8,143 bases of DNA from Neisseriaceae bacterium. GTDB taxonomy: Bacteria > Pseudomonadota > Gammaproteobacteria > Burkholderiales > Neisseriaceae. The stretch spans positions 1-8,143 of the forward strand of contig JASLDB010000273.1 of the NCBI GenBank assembly GCA_030151665.1, in the 5' to 3' direction. This document shows, piece by piece, positions 1 through 6,544 of the stretch (position 1 is its first letter; each line of letters starts with the position of its first letter). Position numbers and translations under genes: made by a program. The notes under the pieces are model-generated. The model had not been told where the DNA came from and searched no databases. It worked only from the letters and a program-made list of their open reading frames with translations.

Positions 1-67
<67 letters not shown>

Positions 68-74
68 ATTTAGA

Positions 75-94
75 TACCACAAGAACTTGTGGTA
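75..94 (-). repeat. Perfect inverted repeat in the tRNA-Ala leader
   Basis: Arms TACCACAAG and CTTGTGGTA are separated by AA, giving a 9-base perfect inverted repeat. As RNA it would be an 8-bp stem with a GAAC/GUUC tetraloop. It lies between the predicted transcription start (about 95) and the tRNA 5' end at 67, so it would form a hairpin at the 5' end of the tRNA precursor. It has no T tract and so does not look like a terminator. Its function is unknown. Confidence 0.6.
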
Positions 95-101
95 GGTGTG
101 C

Positions 102-129
102 ATGATACCAGTTCGTTAAAAAAAATCAA
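102..129 (-). promoter_or_regulatory. Sigma-70-type promoter for tRNA-Ala
   Basis: On the minus strand a -35-like TTGATT (129-124) is followed after 16 bases by TATCAT (107-102). TATCAT matches the -10 consensus at five of six positions and is preceded by TGG, giving an extended -10 (TGnTATnnT). Initiation would fall near 95, about 28 bases upstream of the mature tRNA 5' end. The -35 overlaps the presumed msrB terminator. Assignment is by pattern only. Confidence 0.55.
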
Positions 130-159
130 GTGATTTTGGGTTTATTTCTCTTGATTTTT
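118..159 (-). terminator. Probable rho-independent terminator of msrB
   Basis: On the minus strand AAAAATCAAG (159-150, within the last msrB codons) and CTTGATTTTT (130-121) form a perfect 10-base inverted repeat with a 19-base loop. The T tract runs to 118, eight Ts in all. A shorter competing hairpin, AAAATC-ACTT-GATTTT, lies in the same place. The stem is AT-rich and so weaker than the other terminators in this window. Its distal arm overlaps the -35 of the tRNA promoter. Confidence 0.5.
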
Positions 160-543
160 AAATGTCATGGCCAATGAATTGATGCAGTAGCGCTCAAATG
201 TGGGCGCTGGGCCATCAGGGAAGACGTGGCCTAAGTGGGCATCGCATTGGCTGCACAAGACTTCATCACGAATCATACCGTGGCTAGTATCTCGAACTCG
301 GTAGGTAGATTGGGGTGTCGCTTGGTCAAAAAAGGCAGGCCAACCACAGTGGCTATCGAATTTATTTTGGCTGATAAAAAGCAATTGTCCACAACAAGCA
401 CAGTGATAATCACCTAGTTGATAAAAATCATTATACTGACCTGTGTAGGGTCGTTCCGTAGCGGCTTCTCGTGTGACATAATAAACATCCTCTGGCAAGA
501 TGGCTCGCCATTGTTCTGGGGTTTTGTGGATTTTTTTTGTCAT
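142..543 (-). CDS. msrB: Peptide-methionine (R)-S-oxide reductase MsrB
   Basis: MsrB reduces the R epimer of methionine sulfoxide in oxidised proteins, using thioredoxin-type reductant, normally in the cytosol. The 133-residue product has the complete single-domain fold signature. Two CxxC pairs (C48/C51 and C97/C100) form the structural zinc site. A CGWP motif lies at 66-69, HLGHVFPDGP at 103-112, and the catalytic cysteine C120 sits in RYCINS near the C-terminus. No signal peptide is seen, so it is probably cytosolic. The ATG at 543 is preceded by AGGA about 9 bases upstream. It is a stand-alone E. coli-like zinc form, unlike the secreted neisserial PilB (thioredoxin-like-MsrA-MsrB fusion). 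It is transcribed divergently from mltG and towards the tRNA gene. Confidence 0.96.
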   Translation of the reverse strand: MTKKIHKTPEQWRAILPEDVYYVTREAATERPYTGQYNDFYQLGDYHCACCGQLLFISQNKFDSHCGWPAFFDQATPQSTYRVRDTSHGMIRDEVLCSQCDAHLGHVFPDGPAPTFERYCINSLAMTFKNQEK

Positions 544-655
544 ATTGATGTCCTGTGATGGTCATGGTGGTGCAATGGTATAAAATATTGCCTAGATTGG
601 TAAAGAAATTTATATCGATTGTCGCCCTTTGTTTAACCAATGTGTAGAAGACAGC
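544..655. promoter_or_regulatory. Divergent msrB/mltG promoter region
   Basis: About 110 bases separate the two divergent starts. For mltG, an extended -10 (TGG then TATAAA, 576-584) would start transcripts near 591. A second candidate is TTGCCT (588-593), a 17-base spacer, then TATATC (611-616), each hexamer matching four of six consensus positions. For msrB a minus-strand TATAAA (614-609) is visible, but with no good -35. A short inverted repeat GCAAT/ATTGC (572-576, 587-591) flanks the first -10. Which promoters are used cannot be settled from sequence. Confidence 0.4.
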
Positions 656-1651
656 ATGAAAAAAAGTATTTTGATTGTATTGGCTATTTTGTTCTTAATG
701 GTATTGAGTGCAGTGATGATGTTATTCGTTCCCAAAGAGAATGAAACACGCTATCGCATGCAGGTAGTTTCTGGGCAAGGTGTTTCACAAGTGAGTCGAC
801 AATTGGCAACTGATGATGTGATTTATAACCGCACTTTGTTTGTGGCAGCTGCTTATGTGTTGGGGATTCAAAATAACTTGCATACAGGTAGTTATCGTTT
901 GCCCAAAAAAGTATCGAGTTGGCAGATTTTAAGGCGATTACAAGGAGCAAGCCCTGATACCATTACGGTGCGTATTCCTGAAGGGGTTAATTTTGCCCAG
1001 ATGCGTCGCATTATTAATAACAATGCTGATTTGCAACATGAAACATTGAATTTATCTGAAGCGGCTTTATTAAAAAAAGTTGATGCTGAAATGGTTCATG
1101 AAAAAGGCGAAGGTTTGTTTTTTCCAGACAGTTACGATTTAGACATGGGCAGTAGTGACTTGGTGTTATACCGAGTGGCTTATGAAAAAATGAAAAAAGA
1201 ATTAGAAGTGGCTTGGGATGAACGCCAGGAAAATTTGCCGTATCAATCGCCTTATGATTTGTTAATCATGGCGAGCCTCATTGAAAAAGAAACAGCGCAT
1301 GAGAACGATCGTGCCAGTGTAGCAGCGGTGTTTGTGAATCGTTTGAATATTGGTATGCGTTTGCAAACAGATCCTACGGTGATTTATGGTATGGGCAGTG
1401 CTTATCAAGGCAAAATTCGCCGTTCTGATTTACGTCGTGATACACCGTATAATACTTATACCCGAGGTGGCTTAACGCCAACGCCGATTTCTATGCCCAG
1501 TAAGGCGGCTTTAGAAGCTGCGGGGCATCCTGCGAACGAGAAATACTTGTATTTTGTGTCACGCATGGACAATACCGGTTTGAGCCAGTTTAGCCATAAC
1601 TTGGATGAGCACAATGCAGCGGTTCGAAAATATATTTTAAAAAGAAAGTAG
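656..1651 (+). CDS. mltG: Endolytic murein transglycosylase MltG (YceG family)
   Basis: MltG cleaves nascent peptidoglycan glycan strands within the chain at the inner membrane and is thought to terminate their growth. The product is 331 residues, close to the usual 340. It starts MKK, then has one hydrophobic membrane anchor (about residues 4-25) and a periplasmic part. The catalytic glutamate is E210 in the ASLIEKETA stretch, followed by the family signatures RLQTDPTVIYG (about 235-245) and GLTPTPI (about 272-278). I chose ATG 656 because it begins directly with the signal-anchor. A TTG at 629 in frame would add nine unlikely residues. The ribosome site (GAAG) is weak. It is first of a six-gene block. 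The pabC gene that often precedes it elsewhere is replaced here by divergent msrB. Confidence 0.95.
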   Translation: MKKSILIVLAILFLMVLSAVMMLFVPKENETRYRMQVVSGQGVSQVSRQLATDDVIYNRTLFVAAAYVLGIQNNLHTGSYRLPKKVSSWQILRRLQGASPDTITVRIPEGVNFAQMRRIINNNADLQHETLNLSEAALLKKVDAEMVHEKGEGLFFPDSYDLDMGSSDLVLYRVAYEKMKKELEVAWDERQENLPYQSPYDLLIMASLIEKETAHENDRASVAAVFVNRLNIGMRLQTDPTVIYGMGSAYQGKIRRSDLRRDTPYNTYTRGGLTPTPISMPSKAALEAAGHPANEKYLYFVSRMDNTGLSQFSHNLDEHNAAVRKYILKRK

Positions 1652-1657
1652 TACATT

Positions 1658-2296
1658 ATGCGTGGACAACTGATTAGCTTGGATGGCATTGATGGTGCTG
1701 GTAAAACCACCCATTTACAGACCATTAAAAATTGGTTTGCCGAAAGAAATTTGCCTGTTATTTTTACCCGAGAGCCAGGTGGAACGCCGGTTGGAGAGCA
1801 GATTCGTTCCTTGTTATTGGATAAGAGCAGTCAAATTAGCATTGAAACTGAGGCTTTATTGATGTTTGCTGCTCGTCAGCAACATATTCAAGATGTGATT
1901 GAACCGGCTTTGGAGAAGGGCATGTTTGTGGTAAGTGATCGTTTCACTGATGCCAGTTATGCTTACCAAGGTGCTGGTCGTGGCTTGTCGATGGGTAAAA
2001 TTGCCAAATTAGAAGAATGGGTACAAGGTGATTTGCGACCGAGTCTAACCATTTTATTGGATGTGCCTTTGGCGGTTTCTATGCAGCGCATTGAAAAAAA
2101 CCGCGAGAAAGACCGCTTTGAAGAAGAAGAGCATGCCTTTTTTGCGCGGGTGCGTGAAGCCTATTTACAATTGGCCAATAGCCAGCCTAAACGCTATCAT
2201 GTGATTAACAGTCACCAAGATTTAGAAGAAGTGCGCCGCCACATTGAGCAAGTATTGGATGATTGGTTATACCATTATCAAAAAGGTGCACTATGA
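1658..2296 (+). CDS. tmk: Thymidylate kinase
   Basis: It phosphorylates dTMP to dTDP with ATP, a committed step for dTTP supply in the cytosol. The 212-residue product is the usual length. The P-loop GIDGAGKTT is at 10-18, the TREPGGTP substrate-binding stretch at 37-44, the DRF motif at 94-96 followed by an AYQGAGRG segment, and a charged LID region around 146-158 containing DRFE. The start lies 6 bases after the mltG stop with only a weak purine-rich ribosome site, suggesting translational coupling. The stop overlaps the holB start by four bases (ATGA). Confidence 0.97.
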   Translation: MRGQLISLDGIDGAGKTTHLQTIKNWFAERNLPVIFTREPGGTPVGEQIRSLLLDKSSQISIETEALLMFAARQQHIQDVIEPALEKGMFVVSDRFTDASYAYQGAGRGLSMGKIAKLEEWVQGDLRPSLTILLDVPLAVSMQRIEKNREKDRFEEEEHAFFARVREAYLQLANSQPKRYHVINSHQDLEEVRRHIEQVLDDWLYHYQKGAL

Positions 2297-3303
2297 TTTA
2301 TCCATGGCAACAGGTGTCATGGCAGCAATTGGAACAAAACTGGTCACAATTGGCACAAGCTTATTTGATTACAGGCAAGGCATATACTGGCAAGTTGGCT
2401 TTTGCTAAACACTTTGCCCAAGCTTTGTTGTGTGAACAGAAAAAAGAGCATATTGAGCCATGTGGCACATGCCCATCGTGCCATTTGTGGCAGCAAGGTT
2501 CTCACCCTGATTTTTGTTCTGTGGGTATTGAGAATGAAGAAGCAGGGGACAAAAACAGCAAAAAATTGGCACAGATTAAAGTGGATGCTATTCGGCAAGT
2601 GATTGACTTTGTGCATTTGAGTAGTCACCGTGGGCAGCGTCGTGTGGTGTTGATTCAACCTGCAGAAGCCATGAATACACAAGCTGCCAATGCTTTGTTA
2701 AAGGTTTTGGAAGAGCCGCCAAGTTCGGTGTATTTTTTGTTATTGGCTGACCAAAAAGACCGCTTGTTGCCAACGATTAAAAGCCGTTGTCGGCAATTGG
2801 CATTGGCTGCACCGTCATTTGATGCCGCTTTGCAATATTTGCAAGAGACAGGTGTTAACAATGCTGAAAATTTATTGGCATTTCACAGCGGTGCGCCACT
2901 TTTTGATACAGAGCCTGAACAAGAAACAATGCGTGAGAATATGATTGCTGCATTGGCGCAACCTCGTTTATTATGGGTGCTGGAGTTTGCGCAGCAATTT
3001 GACCAAAAAAAATGGCCGTTGGCTTTGTTTTTAGATTGGATGAATAAATGGTTGATGGACATCTTGCTGGTACAACAGCAGCTTGTGCCACAATTTTATC
3101 CACAACAACGCCAAGCACTGCATCAGATAGCCAATAAAATAGACGCCATTGCGGTTTTTGCTTTGGTGGATAAATTAAAAAAATTACAACCTTTTGGTTA
3201 CCATACTTTAAGTGTTAAATTGCAATTGGAAGCTTTGTTATTAGACTATTTAAAGTTGCTAACCCAAAAAAGAAGGACAGAAAATCATGCAAAAAAGACT
3301 TGA
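2293..3303 (+). CDS. holB: DNA polymerase III subunit delta' (clamp loader)
   Basis: Delta' is the rigid stator subunit of the clamp loader that opens the beta clamp onto primed DNA. The 336-residue protein has an AAA+-like N-terminal part with a P-loop-like GKAYTGKL (28-35) lacking the usual Ser/Thr after Lys, as fits a subunit that does not hydrolyse ATP. Four cysteines (C47, C57, C60, C63) form the clamp-loader zinc module. The LLKVLEEPP segment is at 136-143, and the SRC motif (164-166) contacts the neighbouring ATPase. The C-terminal third is diverged, as usual for delta'. I chose ATG 2293, which overlaps the tmk stop and has AAGG just upstream. An upstream start at 2263 would lie inside tmk. 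The stop overlaps pilZ by 17 bases. Confidence 0.94.
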   Translation: MIYPWQQVSWQQLEQNWSQLAQAYLITGKAYTGKLAFAKHFAQALLCEQKKEHIEPCGTCPSCHLWQQGSHPDFCSVGIENEEAGDKNSKKLAQIKVDAIRQVIDFVHLSSHRGQRRVVLIQPAEAMNTQAANALLKVLEEPPSSVYFLLLADQKDRLLPTIKSRCRQLALAAPSFDAALQYLQETGVNNAENLLAFHSGAPLFDTEPEQETMRENMIAALAQPRLLWVLEFAQQFDQKKWPLALFLDWMNKWLMDILLVQQQLVPQFYPQQRQALHQIANKIDAIAVFALVDKLKKLQPFGYHTLSVKLQLEALLLDYLKLLTQKRRTENHAKKT

Positions 3304-3640
3304 AATCCCATCTAAAATGATGACTTTAAGCTTGGTCGATAGAACAAGTTTGTATAACTCTTACATGAGTTTTTGTTTGCACGGTGGGGTCTTTGTGCCC
3401 ACCGAAGAAAAAATCGGTTTGGGTGAGGAGGTTTTGTTGGTGTTGGAAGTGATGGAAAATGCTGATAAATTCCCATTAAAAACCATTGTTGCTTGGAAAA
3501 CACCCGTTGCCCGAGCTAATCGACCACAAGGCATTGGTTTGGCATTTCAAGATTCTGATGTGGCCAGACGTGCCAAAGAAGTCATTGAAAACAACTTGGC
3601 AGGTTTGTTAGACCATCCTCGCCCAAACTACACCATGTAA
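3287..3640 (+). CDS. pilZ: Type IV pilus assembly protein PilZ
   Basis: This 117-residue protein aligns well by eye with Pseudomonas PilZ: a YMSFCLHGGVFVPT segment (about 26-39), LGEEVLLVLEVM (about 45-56), an IGLAFQD strand and a C-terminus ending in RPNYTM (Pseudomonas: RPTHTM). The founding PilZ acts in the cytosol in pilus biogenesis with the assembly ATPase PilB and with FimX. Like that protein it lacks the RxxxR and D/NxSxxG motifs, so direct c-di-GMP binding is not expected. The start at 3287 is supported by AAGGA at 3273-3277. It overlaps the 3' end of holB by 17 bases, the order also seen in Pseudomonas. Confidence 0.93.
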   Translation: MQKRLEIPSKMMTLSLVDRTSLYNSYMSFCLHGGVFVPTEEKIGLGEEVLLVLEVMENADKFPLKTIVAWKTPVARANRPQGIGLAFQDSDVARRAKEVIENNLAGLLDHPRPNYTM

Positions 3641-3669
3641 TAACACGATAAAGATGCAGCACACAGATT

Positions 3670-4452
3670 ATGTTAATTGATTCACATTGCCATTTAAATT
3701 TTCCTGAGCTTCAAGCCAGATTGCCTGAAGTTTTAGCCAATATGCAAGCAGCCAATGTTGTCCAAGCGCTGGCGATTAGTGTCAGTGTTGAAACCTATGC
3801 TGAAGTTTTGGCATTGGCCGATGCGCACGCACACATTTTTGCCAGTGTGGGGGTGCATCCTGATCGCGAAGATGTCACCGAAATGGATGAGGCTTTTTTG
3901 GTTGATGCCGCAAAACACCCGAAAGTAGTGGGCATTGGTGAAACAGGTTTGGATTACCATTGGTGTTCTGGTGATTTAACATGGCAGCATGAGCGTTTTC
4001 GTCAACACATTCGTGCAAGCAATGCCACAGGTTTGCCGTTGATTGTGCACACCCGAGATGCGGGTGAAGATACCTTGCGCATTTTGGCTGAAGAAAACAT
4101 GCAACAAGGTGTCATTCATTGTTTTACAGAGGATGTGGATTTTGCCCGTAAGGCATTGGATTTGGGCATGTATTTGTCTTTTTCTGGTATTGTGACATTT
4201 AAAAATGCCCAAGATATTCAAGCAGCTGCCAAGTTTGTGCCCCAAGACCGTTATTTAGTAGAAACCGATGCACCATTCTTAGCCCCCGTTCCTAAGCGTG
4301 GTAAAACCAATGAACCTGCGTTCGTTGCCCATACTGCTCAGTTTTTAGCCAATTTACGTGAAGTGGATGCTGAATTGTTGGCAGCGCAAAGCACGGATAA
4401 TTTTTACAGGCTCTTTGATAAAGTACCACGTTTTGAGGCCATTGCATCATGA
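3670..4452 (+). CDS. tatD: TatD-family metal-dependent hydrolase/DNase
   Basis: TatD proteins are TIM-barrel metal-dependent nucleases; E. coli members act as 3'-5' exonucleases, and this paralogue may be the YcfH type found beside tmk-holB. The 260-residue product starts MLIDSHCHL, giving metal ligands H6 and H8. GETGLDYH carries E91, LIVHTRDA gives H127, IHCFT gives H150 and ETDAPFLAP gives D200. All expected metal ligands are present and the length is typical. The ATG is fixed by the N-terminal motif, but no clear Shine-Dalgarno is visible in the 29-base gap after pilZ. The stop overlaps the next start (ATGA). The exact substrate is not deducible. Confidence 0.93.
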   Translation: MLIDSHCHLNFPELQARLPEVLANMQAANVVQALAISVSVETYAEVLALADAHAHIFASVGVHPDREDVTEMDEAFLVDAAKHPKVVGIGETGLDYHWCSGDLTWQHERFRQHIRASNATGLPLIVHTRDAGEDTLRILAEENMQQGVIHCFTEDVDFARKALDLGMYLSFSGIVTFKNAQDIQAAAKFVPQDRYLVETDAPFLAPVPKRGKTNEPAFVAHTAQFLANLREVDAELLAAQSTDNFYRLFDKVPRFEAIAS

Positions 4453-5234
4453 GTAACATGACTTGGACAGTACTGGGCTGTGGTAGCTCTTCAGGCTGCC
4501 CAGTGATTGGTTGCACTTGTTCGGTTTGCCAAAGCACCCATCCCAAAAATATCCGCAGTCGTTGTAGTGCCCATGTGGTGGTGGATGGTCTGTCGTTGAT
4601 TATAGATACGGGACCAGATTTTCGCCAACAAGCCTTGCGTGAAAATATTGCCAAAGTAGATGCGGTGTTATACACCCATCCCCATGCTGATCATTTAAAT
4701 GGCATTGATGATTTGCGTGCTTTTTGTTTTCGTCAAGAAGCGGCCATTCCAGTCTATGGTAATCATTTTAGCCTTGATAATATCGTGAGTCGTTTTGATT
4801 ATGCTTTTGGTGAAGTGAATCAATTTTGGAATCGCCCAGTGTTAACGGCCAAGCCGCAAGATTGTGGTCAATTTGATGTGGCTGGTGTTCAAGTCAATAT
4901 GCTGGACGTGCCACATGGCCGATGGCGTTGTGCTGCTTATCGCATTGGCAATGTGGCGTGGCTGACCGATTTGAACTTTATTTCAGAAGAGGTTATCTCA
5001 CAGTTACAAGGACTGGACTATTTATTTTTAGATTGCCTCATGGACAATGCTTATCCCAGCCACTTGAGCGTTGATCAGTCATTTTATTTTGCCAAGCGGA
5101 TTGCAGCCAAGCAAACCTATTTGATTCACATGACCCATACCTTGGGTTATGAGGAATTGGGTTTGCGTTGTCCTGATAATGTTGCTGTCGCTTATGATGG
5201 CTTACAAATTCAAAGTGAGTACCAAAAAGCCTAG
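4449..5234 (+). CDS. PhnP-like metallo-beta-lactamase-fold hydrolase
   Basis: A 261-residue metallo-beta-lactamase-fold protein. The N-terminus GCGSSSG (10-16) leads into GCTCSVCQS (21-29), whose C22/C24/C27 match the CxCxxC structural zinc motif of PhnP. The active-site motif HPHADH is at 77-82, with further likely ligands H156 (DVPHG), D174 (WLTDLN) and H227 or H230 (IHMTH). PhnP is a phosphodiesterase that opens phosphoribosyl 1,2-cyclic phosphate in phosphonate breakdown. No other phn gene is here, so a general cyclic phosphodiesterase or housekeeping role is equally possible. It overlaps tatD by four bases, implying coupled translation, with GAGG upstream. Its TAG stop lies inside the terminator stem. 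No signal peptide is seen. Confidence 0.85.
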   Translation: MSNMTWTVLGCGSSSGCPVIGCTCSVCQSTHPKNIRSRCSAHVVVDGLSLIIDTGPDFRQQALRENIAKVDAVLYTHPHADHLNGIDDLRAFCFRQEAAIPVYGNHFSLDNIVSRFDYAFGEVNQFWNRPVLTAKPQDCGQFDVAGVQVNMLDVPHGRWRCAAYRIGNVAWLTDLNFISEEVISQLQGLDYLFLDCLMDNAYPSHLSVDQSFYFAKRIAAKQTYLIHMTHTLGYEELGLRCPDNVAVAYDGLQIQSEYQKA

Positions 5235-5251
5235 CAATGCTAGGCTTTTTT
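5224..5251. terminator. Strong bidirectional rho-independent terminator
   Basis: AAAAAGCCTAGC (5224-5235) and GCTAGGCTTTTT (5239-5250) form a perfect 12-base inverted repeat around the loop AAT. A six-T run (5246-5251) follows on the plus strand and five Ts on the minus strand. It ends the six-gene plus-strand block and serves the converging SIMPL gene, whose stop is about 10 bases away. The TAG stop of the hydrolase gene (5232-5234) is in the left arm. Confidence 0.92.
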
Positions 5252-5261
5252 GATAAGGTGT

Positions 5262-5972
5262 TTATAAACCTTGCACTTGAATGCTGCCACTAATATTCAA
5301 TACGATGTCCTCATTACCTGGCATGCTGTCTTGAACGGCGGCTGATTCGGCTGCACCAGAGGCTTTTGCCAAGTACATCATGGGTGCACGACGGGGTGCG
5401 CCAGTGCTACCAATGTCCATGGTGACGATTTTGTAACTTTTGGCACCCAATGAGCGGGTAATATCTTGAGCACGTTCTTTAAAGGATTGAATTGCAGCTG
5501 CTGTTAATTGGCTTTCAGCGCTTTTGCGCTTACTATCGGATACGGTATAACCCATGTTTTGGATGTTGGCGACGTTTTGCACATTGGCAGCCAATTGGTT
5601 TACCGCAGCAAAATCCTTGCTTTCAATTTGAATTTGTACAGCGTCTTGCCAGCCGCGACTGACGGTTTTGCCATTTACATAGTCATTCAATGGATAGCTA
5701 GATCGATTGATAATTTTTCCATCAATGTTTTTATTTTGTTTGATTTTTGCCAATACTTGATTTAGTGATTGGGTGACTTCATTGGTGATGGCATTACGGT
5801 CTTTGCCTTCTTTTTGGATGTTCAAGGTAATGCGCAAAATATCATTTTCCAAGGTCTGACTGGCTGCCTCAGAAAGATTGATTACATTGTAATTTAAGGT
5901 ATCAGCCATGGCTTGTGTGCTCAATGCCGACAATGCACCACATAAACCCAGAGTCATAAGTGTTTTTTTCAT
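5262..5972 (-). CDS. Secreted SIMPL-domain (DUF541, YggE-like) protein
   Basis: The 236-residue product begins with a clear signal peptide: MKK, a hydrophobic core, and an AMA|D cleavage site after about residue 23, so it should be periplasmic. The mature part, including a segment like NMGYTVSDSKR and the long alpha/beta layout, fits the SIMPL/DUF541 family that includes E. coli YggE. YggE has been linked to lowering oxidative stress, but the biochemical role is not established. Length is normal for the family. I chose ATG 5972, with AAGGA 7 bases upstream, over an in-frame start at 6026 that would put 18 unlikely residues before the signal peptide and overlap the upstream gene. The cysteine at residue 11 is not a lipobox (preceded by Leu). 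Confidence 0.85.
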   Translation of the reverse strand: MKKTLMTLGLCGALSALSTQAMADTLNYNVINLSEAASQTLENDILRITLNIQKEGKDRNAITNEVTQSLNQVLAKIKQNKNIDGKIINRSSYPLNDYVNGKTVSRGWQDAVQIQIESKDFAAVNQLAANVQNVANIQNMGYTVSDSKRKSAESQLTAAAIQSFKERAQDITRSLGAKSYKIVTMDIGSTGAPRRAPMMYLAKASGAAESAAVQDSMPGNEDIVLNISGSIQVQGL

Positions 5973-5993
5973 GTTACATCCTTTTGTTGTGTG

Positions 5994-6013
5994 AAAATGG
6001 CTGTTGCCATTTT
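5994..6013 (-). repeat. Intergenic hairpin between the YdcZ-type and SIMPL genes
   Basis: AAAATGGC (5994-6001) and GCCATTTT (6006-6013) form a perfect 8-base inverted repeat with a 4-base loop, filling half of the 41-base gap. In the minus-strand transcript it is followed by only a short T run (TTTTC), so it would be at best a weak terminator, or a processing or stabilising hairpin upstream of the SIMPL ribosome site. Confidence 0.5.
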
Positions 6014-6475
6014 TTAGTGTATCCATTTATCGGCAAAAAAGAAAATCCCCATGCCGCTGGCAATAATACCAATGCCAATGATTTTTGACCAAGTAACCGT
6101 GTGGATGGGCATGCCAATCAAACCAAAATGGTCGATAATCATCCCCATTAACAATTGCCCCAAAATCAAAAAGAATAGCATATTGGCCATGCCCAGTTTG
6201 GGTGCCAATAAAATGCTTGAAAACACCAGGCCCGCTCCAATCAAGCCACCTGTTAGTCGCCACCAAGGCTGGTTGGGGATTTGCGCCATGGTTTGCCAAA
6301 AATGCCCTTTGCTAATGGCCAGACACAATAAGAAAATGGTGCCAACAGCAAAAGAAATCAAGGCTGCGTAAATCGGTTGGTTGAATAAAGCCTTGCCCAA
6401 TTGAGCGTTAATCGCCGCTTGTGTTGCTAAGCCTGCACCAGCAGCAAAAGCGATGGCTAAGTACAAAATATTCAT
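6014..6475 (-). CDS. YdcZ-type (DUF606) small drug/metabolite-transporter-like membrane protein
   Basis: A 153-residue, strongly hydrophobic protein with five likely membrane helices (about 2-20, 35-55, 73-91, 97-117 and 131-148). The pattern fits the DMT_YdcZ/DUF606 family: an N-terminal GAGLATQAAINAQLG stretch, then LTGGLIGA, a PKLGMANMLFFLILGQL segment and DHFG around 115-118. These are five-helix members of the DMT superfamily at the inner membrane; the transported substrate is unknown. The ATG at 6475 has AGGA 6 bases upstream. An in-frame start at 6514 would lie in the rpoH terminator and is rejected. The coding start is only about 20 bases beyond that terminator, so its promoter is unclear. 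It is followed by the SIMPL gene after 41 bases. Confidence 0.8.
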   Translation of the reverse strand: MNILYLAIAFAAGAGLATQAAINAQLGKALFNQPIYAALISFAVGTIFLLCLAISKGHFWQTMAQIPNQPWWRLTGGLIGAGLVFSSILLAPKLGMANMLFFLILGQLLMGMIIDHFGLIGMPIHTVTWSKIIGIGIIASGMGIFFFADKWIH

Positions 6476-6495
6476 GAAAATTCCTAAAAAACATG

Positions 6496-6524
6496 AAAAA
6501 AGCTGCCTGAGCAATCAGGCAGCT
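6496..6524 (-). terminator. rho-independent terminator of rpoH with uptake-word-like arms
   Basis: On the minus strand AGCTGCCTGA (6524-6515) and TCAGGCAGCT (6510-6501) form a perfect 10-bp stem with a TTGC loop, followed by a six-T run ending at 6496. It lies about 20 bases after the rpoH stop. The arms share the 9-base word GCTGCCTGA with a DNA-uptake-sequence dialect that I recall from Neisseriaceae (GCTGCCTGAA), lacking the final A. Confidence 0.88.
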
Positions 6525-6544
6525 TTCAAAAAAACGATTAAGGT

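Noticed and set aside
629..655. Upstream TTG start adding nine residues to MltG
   Set aside because: The extension would precede a normal MKK signal-anchor start; ATG 656 gives the typical family N-terminus.
3719..3731. Possible uptake word (TTGCCTGAA) in tatD
   Set aside because: It differs from the GCTGCCTGAA word at two of ten positions and is explained by the coding sequence; likely chance.
4292..4675. Open frame of 127 codons on the minus strand across the tatD/hydrolase junction
   Set aside because: Antisense to two clear genes with strong motifs; Gln/Thr/Trp-rich composition and no family signature.
5940..5942. Cysteine at residue 11 of the SIMPL protein as a lipoprotein site
   Set aside because: The residue before it is Leu, not Gly/Ala/Ser, and a standard AMA cleavage site follows later.
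5973..6026. Longer N-terminus for the SIMPL protein
   Set aside because: It would place a hydrophilic 18-residue stretch before a normal signal peptide and overlap the upstream gene; the ATG at 5972 has a good AAGGA.
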